From Actinidia chinensis (Eukaryota; Streptophyta; Magnoliopsida; Ericales; Actinidiaceae): a stretch of 12,500 bases of DNA. Position 1 is the stretch's first letter. The number at the start of each line of letters is the position of its first letter. Both the position numbers and the translations under genes were made by a program. Positions 8,542-12,500 of this stretch are shown piece after piece. The notes below the pieces were generated by a model. It worked only from the letters and a program-made list of their open reading frames with translations, had not been told where the DNA came from and searched no databases. Where the stretch lies: the NCBI GenBank assembly GCA_009663005.1, contig CM018911.1, positions 9,921,114-9,933,613 of the forward strand, written 5' to 3'.

Positions 8542-8986
8542 AGTTAGCCAAGCTCTACGAGAACTCAGAACTCTATCTCACGTGGTTTGCTAAGTATACT
8601 TGGCAAAATTTTAGGGAAGAGTTAGCCGAACTCTATGCGAGCTCCGAGCTCTATCCCATGAGGATGGCTAAGTATACTTGACAAAATTTTAGAGAAGTGA
8701 TGGGCGAGCTCTGAGCTTTGTCCCATGAGTCTTGTCCAAATATACTTAGTAAAAATTTGGGAAGAGTTAGCCAAGTTTTACAAGAACTCCAAACTCTGTC
8801 TCATTTGGTTTGATAAGTATACTTTGTAAAACAATTTTTGGAAAAAGTTAGCCAAGCTCTATGCAAACTCTGAACTCAGACCCACGAAGGTTGCCTATTA
8901 TTATTGGCAAAATTGTTTTAGGGAGAGTTAGCCGAGCTCTATGCGAGCACCAAATTCTATCCCACGAATCAAATAATATACATAAA
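8542..8986 (+). repeat. Tandem array, left block (~61-81 bp units)
   Basis: Units begin AGTTAGCC[AG]AGCTCTATGC and contain a GTATACTTGGCAAAA core. Starts fall at 8542, 8620, 8698 (a short variant starting TGATGGGC), 8765, 8846 and 8926, giving lengths of 78, 78, 67, 81 and 80 bp; the last is cut near 8980. The short unit lacks one of two GAGCTC-containing halves. No unit encodes a conserved peptide across copies. Such arrays are common in the non-coding region downstream of pol in large Tat/Ogre elements. The array resumes at 9961 on the far side of an insert. Confidence 0.9.
8981..8986 (+). repeat. Left copy of CATAAA direct repeat (candidate target-site duplication)
   Basis: CATAAA directly before TGTAAATTC, matched by CATAAA at 9955-9960. 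Counting one more base on each side gives an identical eight-base string ACATAAAT (8980-8987 and 9954-9961). Confidence 0.55.
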
Positions 8987-9034
8987 TGTAAATTCTCAAA
9001 CAAAGAGTAGAATGCAAACGAGATACAAAAAAAT

Positions 9035-9040
9035 TTTATT
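9035..9040 (-). terminator. AATAAA polyadenylation signal of the insert
   Basis: The minus strand reads TTGAATAAAATTTTTTTG about 50 bp before the left end of the insert. It sits in the expected place for transcripts that start at the minus-strand TATA box. Confidence 0.45.
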
Positions 9041-9053
9041 CAAGCATAAAACC

Positions 9054-9150
9054 GTTCAAGTACAAAGATATTCATGCACAGAGTTGTTCAAGTTACAAAG
9101 ATATTCAAGCACAGAGCTATTCGATTACAAAGTTATTCAGATACAAAATT
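9054..9150. repeat. Three ~32 bp imperfect tandem repeats
   Basis: Units start near 9054, 9086 and 9119 with the pattern GTTCAAGTACAAAGATATTCA followed by GCACAGAG. The third is more diverged. They lie just upstream, in the minus sense, of the AATAAA signal. Confidence 0.7.
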
Positions 9151-9195
9151 GCCTAAACTAGGTGTCCTAAAGTAATGTCGAGCTCCGTCCAGCCA

Positions 9196-9684
9196 TCAAA
9201 GACATCCAAGCTCAGTTAGGTAGTCCTTGTGGATAGTTGCCTCGAGATAATGTATACAACAGTCATCAAGCAGATATGCATTATGATTAACTGGGGACCC
9301 AGTCATCAAGTAGATGTCCATTAGATGGCTTCCGAGAAGGTAGAAGTCTGCAATATCCGACACTGGCAATACTATACTCACAAAGCACTCATTGCTCACA
9401 GTAGATTGCTTATTAGCTACAAGAGAGTTTGTTGCCTTGAACAGAAATTCGATCCGACTGAGTAGAAGTTTCATATTACAGAACTTTTGGGGACATAGGT
9501 GAACGAGCCAGCAACGCACATTGAGCTCTGTCCTATTAAGACTACTCATTATTTTCCAAGGGATAGCTATAGACCCTCCCACTATCTCGAACCCATCTCG
9601 GCAGTAGAAAGACCTAGGGGACAAAACTCTAAGATCACTAACTCCTAGAGGACAGAGGAAGACTTTGAAAGTTTTGATATGCAA
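9196..9684 (-). CDS. Unrecognised 162-codon ORF in the insert, possibly spurious
   Basis: This open frame starts at ATG 9684 and stops at 9196. I recognise no domain. The product would have several Cys and hydrophobic stretches (for example CFVSIVLPVSDIADFYLLGSHLM) but no clear signal peptide or membrane helix. It is notable as an intact reading frame in a neighbourhood of broken ones. Against it, the ATG is only about 20 bases downstream of the minus-strand TATA box (9714-9705), so it may lie at or before the transcription start, and the composition shows no strong coding bias. Treat it as a chance ORF until transcripts or homologues are found. Confidence 0.2.
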   Translation of the reverse strand: MHIKTFKVFLCPLGVSDLRVLSPRSFYCRDGFEIVGGSIAIPWKIMSSLNRTELNVRCWLVHLCPQKFCNMKLLLSRIEFLFKATNSLVANKQSTVSNECFVSIVLPVSDIADFYLLGSHLMDIYLMTGSPVNHNAYLLDDCCIHYLEATIHKDYLTELGCL

Positions 9685-9704
9685 AAAACAACAAGGGGAC
9701 TGTT

Positions 9705-9714
9705 GAATTTATAG
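9705..9714 (-). promoter_or_regulatory. TATA box of the insert
   Basis: The minus strand reads CACTATAAATTCAAC, a good match to the plant TATA consensus. Upstream on this strand come tandem repeats and a G-box. It would drive leftward transcription towards AATAAA at 9040-9035. Confidence 0.5.
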
Positions 9715-9724
9715 TGGTGGAAGG

Positions 9725-9830
9725 AAGGTAAACGGACCGCCATTAATGCTTAAGGTGAACGGACCGCCATCAATGAGGAAGGCCAACGGACCACCATTTA
9801 ATGAGGAAGGTAAACCGCCATTGAAAAAAG
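9725..9830. repeat. Four ~27 bp tandem repeats upstream of the insert TATA box
   Basis: Units start at 9725, 9752, 9779 and 9807 with the pattern AAGGT[AG]AACGGACCGCCAT followed by [TC]AATG. Lengths are 27, 27, 28 and about 24 bp; the last lacks the ACGGA part. Short direct repeats just upstream of a TATA box are typical of U3 enhancers in LTRs. Confidence 0.8.
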
Positions 9831-9913
9831 AAGGCATCTGAAGTGGTGGAGCATGCACCTGGAGCACGACATTTCACGGGCTAACCATCATCCACTAGCC
9901 AACATTAGGCAGA

Positions 9914-9919
9914 CACGTG
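9914..9919. promoter_or_regulatory. Palindromic G-box CACGTG
   Basis: GACACGTGGTAAC contains CACGTG about 200 bp upstream of the minus-strand TATA box. In plants this core is bound by bZIP and bHLH factors, and the ACGTGG extension resembles an ABRE. Function here is inference from position only. Confidence 0.35.
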
Positions 9920-9954
9920 GTAACTCCCACGCCATGTGTCTTATCATGTTTGCA

Positions 9955-9960
9955 CATAAA
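9955..9960 (+). repeat. Right copy of CATAAA direct repeat
   Basis: CATAAA directly after the CA end of the insert, matching 8981-8986. The tandem array resumes with TACACTTGGCAAAA at 9961. Confidence 0.55.
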
Positions 9961-10392
9961 TACACTTGGCAAAAATTAGGGAGGAGTTAGCCGAGCTCTA
10001 TGCGAGTTTCGAGCTCTGTCCCATGAGAATGACTAAATATACTTGGAAAAATTTTAAGGAAGTGCTAGCCGAGCTCTGCCCCACGGGTGTTTCTCAAGTA
10101 TACTTAGTAAAAATTTGTGAAAAAGTTAGTTGAGCTCTATGCGAGTTCCGAACTCTGTCCCACAAGGATGGCTAAGTATACTTGGCAAAATTTTAGAGAA
10201 GTGCTAGCCGAGCTCCAAGCTTTGTCCCACAAGTGTTTTCCAAGTATACTTAGCAAAAAATTGGAGAGGAGTTAGCCAAGCTCTATGCGAGTTTCGAACT
10301 CTGTCCTACAAGGATGGCTAAGTATACCGGGAAAAATTGTAGGGAAGTGCTAGCCGAGCTCTATGCGAGTTTCGAGCTCTGTCCTACGAGGA
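9961..10392 (+). repeat. Tandem array, right block with alternating long and short units
   Basis: After a partial unit (9961-9984), long units starting AGTTAG lie at 9985, 10124 and 10270, each 78 bp. They alternate with short units starting TGCTAGCCGAGCTC at 10063 (61 bp) and 10202 (68 bp). A final hybrid unit starts at 10348 and fades near 10392. The long-plus-short pair forms a higher-order repeat of about 139-146 bp. The short form matches the single short unit at 8698 in the left block. Confidence 0.9.
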
Positions 10393-10582
10393 ACATGAAA
10401 TTAAAAATTGCAACTACGCTACTGACATCCAAGCAAGAAACAAACTGAGAAATAAGAACAGTGTGCAAACCGCAAGCATATTTATAGCAAAATGATAAAT
10501 GTTTAAAAATAAGAATATTACAGTTGGGAGCAAAAATCAAAAGCAGTGCAAAGTCAAACTACTCCACCGATGGTGTGTTCGG
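10393..10582. other. A/T-rich spacer, no feature seen
   Basis: No ORF or repeat is recognised. It lies past the 3' end of the antisense gene and would hold its 3' untranslated region. Confidence 0.4.
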
Positions 10583-11160
10583 CTACCCCATACTTCTTTC
10601 CTTCACCTTCACCAGCAATCTCTCATTCTCCTAGGAGTTCGTTGCCTTGAATTGTGTCAATCTCCACAGCAGTGACTCCTTCCTCATCCGCTGGCTAATC
10701 GTATATTCCTTTTCATTGAAGCCTGGAAGGATGAGTGGCGAGTAAATTGTGGGTGAATCTGAGGGCTCGATTGGAGGGACTACAGCATTCTAAGCTGGAT
10801 GATCTGGGGGAGTTCCGAGCTCTTTAAGACAGGCAAGCCAACCTTTTTGAAAATGCTTGGACAAAGCTTGGTTACTTGTTTCTCATAGGAATCTCTAGCT
10901 AGGTTGAAGTCGCGATCAAAATCTTTTTTGGAACACTCCCTAAAACTTCCTTCCTGAGCTCAGCCAACTCCTGCAGGGCCGGGTGCAATTGTGCAAGAGA
11001 GGCTTCGGACTCATTGTGAGCTTGAGGGGCAATCAGCTCCGCTGCTGTCCAGATCACGCCTGGCTTGTTTTAGCTCATTCTAAAAAATGTGGGCCCCTTA
11101 ATTGGCCTTCTTCAGATTGGTGGAACACTTCTTCAAGCATTCAGAGTTTGCCATAGCCCA

Positions 11161-11250
11161 CTAAAGGATTTGCAAAACAAACACAAAAATTTACTAAGTA
11201 AAATGAAGGAATAAAGCAAGGATTGACCAAACTAGCTAACATATGTGAAC
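11161..11250 (-). other. Candidate intron in antisense gene (90 bp)
   Basis: The upstream exon ends ATGCAGGGC, donor GTTCAC at 11250. The acceptor is a T-rich tract ending TTGCAAATCCTTTAG at 11161. Joining keeps phase, running from the EGSEEF frame into WAMANSECLKK. The interior is A/T-rich with stops. The donor is weak; GTTAGC at 11240 is an alternative but breaks the frame. Confidence 0.55.
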
Positions 11251-12278
11251 GCCCTGCATGATTAACTTGTCTTTGAACTCCTCTGAGCCCTCCACAACTA
11301 GGTTAGCAACATCCTAGGGGAGTATAATGGCATTCCACAAGGCCAAACAGGTTTCGTGATCCCTAGAGGTATCAGCATTGGTGACTTGCTTCCCAAACTC
11401 AACAGCAGCATACTTGGGGGCCTAGAGCTTAGTGAATCCATAGATCCTTAAAAGGGAAACCGAGCTGCCTACCCCCTTCCCCTCTTTTGGTTGGAAGGCC
11501 CTTCTACGGGAAGCTTCCCCTTCCTCTTGCTAGCTCACTGAGAGGACGGGGCGCTTAACTGAACCTCCGCCATTGGGTTGGGGAGAGCCAAAATAAGGTC
11601 GGGGGTTGGATGATCGATCTTGGCCTCCACATGCTTCTTCTTTCCTAGGGCTCTGATTTGGGGAGCTATCTCTTCTTCTTCTTCCAATCTAGAACCCAAG
11701 CTACCTCCTTGGTTGAAAGAATGCTCGATTAGATCCTCGACAGCGAGTGCAACTTTTGGAAACTCAAGGCCATCCGCAGCTTTAGAGTCCAAACTAAGCA
11801 TAAGCATTGACTCAGTGGTCGAAATCTAAGCCGAAAGAGCGATGACTAGGACTTGGTCTTCACCCTGCTTGACCTTTTCCCCTCTTCAACTATGGTTTCT
11901 TCTTCCTCGTCACTAACTATGCCCATTGCCCCCTCACCTACCTCTTCGTCACTAAGACTAAACGAATCGGAAGAGCTCGATCCACTGGAACCTGTGCTAA
12001 ACCTTTTTGCCTTTTCCCTAAGTCGTAGAAACTCGACAAGAGCACTCCAATCAAGTTACTGACCTTGATTGAAAGGGAACACCTCGGGGCCCGCTCATGA
12101 ATGCGTAGAGGTGGAAGCCTTGGTTGTCTTTAACGGTCGGCTCGATGAGGGATAACATGGCGATAAATTGGGTCATAGTTCAGTAGCTTGACAACTTTTC
12201 GTCTCTCACGACAGTTGTTCGCTCTCTCGATTGTGGTAGCACAATGGTCAGACCTGCGCTAATGACAAACACTAAATC

Positions 12279-12386
12279 CTACAAAATCGAGATGAGAAAT
12301 AATGTCAAATCTCCAAAAAAGACAAGTGCAAATTTATGCATAAATCAAGGTAAATAATAAAATAGAAATACAAGATGGATTCTCAC
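12279..12386 (-). other. Candidate intron in antisense gene (108 bp)
   Basis: The donor GTTG|GTGAGA lies at 12386. The acceptor is a T-rich tract with TCTCGATTTTGTAG ending at 12279. The interior is markedly T-rich, and coding-like sequence lies on both sides. The flanking frames do not join perfectly, which I attribute to decay. Confidence 0.55.
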
Positions 12387-12500
12387 CAACGGGGATAAAG
12401 CCCCTGAATCTCGAAAATGAAATATGCTCGAGATCATCGTTTTGGAATTCCTAGTGCCCCGAGACCCAAGCAAATTCATCTAAGTACAGATCCTTATCTA

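Larger units (their letters stand above)
8987..9954 (-). mobile_element. 968 bp insert in the tandem array: candidate solo LTR or small element
   Basis: The segment begins TGTAAATTC and ends GTTTGCA, giving TG...CA ends with a short imperfect inverted match (TGTAAA against TGCAAA). It is flanked by CATAAA direct repeats and breaks the array in the middle of a unit. Minus-strand signals line up as in an LTR: tandem repeats (9830-9725) lie upstream of a TATA box (9714-9705), and AATAAA (9040-9035) is near the far end. There is no gag, pol or second LTR. A solo LTR about 1 kb long is my first reading. A captured gene or a DNA-transposon derivative is possible. The long distance from TATA to AATAAA (about 670 bp) is unusual for an LTR R region. 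Confidence 0.5.
3296..12500 (+). mobile_element. Right Ty3/Gypsy (Tat-like) retrotransposon, decayed, 3' end outside window
   Basis: Contents in order: 5' LTR, primer-binding site (3775), gag (3825 to about 5460), protease/RT fused by an internal deletion, RNase H, a second RNase H, integrase ending at 8434, a tandem array with an insert, and an antisense spliced gene running off the right edge. No second LTR is seen, so the element continues past 12500. Exact LTR start is uncertain; TGTGACC at 3296 is one candidate. The dual RNase H, the absence of a chromodomain at the pol end and the antisense gene fit the Tat lineage of plant Metaviridae. Many stops and frameshifts make it non-autonomous. 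Confidence 0.85.
10583..12500 (-). pseudogene. Antisense spliced gene of the Tat-type element, decayed, 5' end outside window
   Basis: Read leftwards, coding-like blocks are separated by two candidate introns (12386-12279 and 11250-11161). The first exon carries DLYLDEFAWVSG and RFRGFIPV (to 12387). The second has an MTQFIAMLSL block, an acidic EEEEEIAPQIRALGKKK block (about 11640), then KYAAVEFGKQVTNADTSRDH and a VANLVVEGSEEF block before the donor. The third has ANSECLKKCSTNLKKAN, a helical Leu/Glu-rich stretch (about 11035-10900), GWLACLKELGTPPDHPA (about 10830) and a Pro-rich tail with a stop at 10585-10583. In-frame TAG codons and frameshifts interrupt it. Tat elements such as Grande and RIRE2 are known to carry an antisense gene here; its product has no established function. 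Homology by name is not claimed. Confidence 0.6.

Noticed and set aside
8987..9954. hAT-type transposon with an 8 bp duplication (ACATAAAT)
   Set aside because: The inner ends do not show hAT-like terminal inverted repeats; the TG...CA reading explains the ends better, though it is not proven.
8542..10392. CRISPR-like array
   Set aside because: Units are head-to-tail repeats without unique spacers, in a plant retrotransposon.
11620..12062. Plus-strand Ser-rich frames
   Set aside because: They lie opposite the antisense gene; the Ser/Ser runs are complements of its Glu-rich codons, so these are shadows.
1..12500. A novel functional defence or metabolic system
   Set aside because: No intact gene for any enzyme system is present; recognisable coding sequence is retrotransposon remnants.

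Overview
The window is plant nuclear DNA, most likely from a eudicot, made almost entirely of decayed Ty3/Gypsy LTR retrotransposons. The gag and pol remnants look like the Tat (Ogre/Tat, non-chromodomain) lineage: a second RNase H sits between reverse transcriptase and integrase, the zinc knuckle is of CX2HX4HX4C type, the primer-binding site begins TGGCG[CT]C, and there is an antisense spliced gene beyond pol. I see no host gene, tRNA, rRNA or CRISPR array.

Two elements lie head to head. The left element (about 3295 down to 1, minus strand) shows, reading leftwards, part of a 5' LTR, a primer-binding site, gag with a damaged zinc knuckle, protease, and reverse transcriptase that runs off the left edge. 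The right element (about 3296 to beyond 12500, plus strand) shows a 5' LTR with a TATA box, a primer-binding site, gag, and a pol that lost about 1 kb between the protease active site and the RT middle. RNase H, a second archaeal-type RNase H and integrase follow, and pol ends at 8434. All ORFs are broken. Catalytic residues are lost in the second RNase H (two Asp to Asn) and in integrase (the Glu position reads Lys).

Downstream of pol is an array of 61-81 bp tandem repeats (8542-8986 and 9961-10392). It is split by a 968 bp insert (8987-9954) with TG...CA ends and flanking CATAAA direct repeats. The insert has, on the minus strand, U3-like tandem repeats, a TATA box and an AATAAA signal, and looks like a solo LTR or small element. 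From about 10583 to the right edge there is a decayed, apparently spliced antisense gene, as some Tat elements carry. The 3' LTR is not in the window.

The genes no longer work together as a functional system. The value of the window is in the order of nested insertions, the substitution-driven decay, and the repeat array with its insert.
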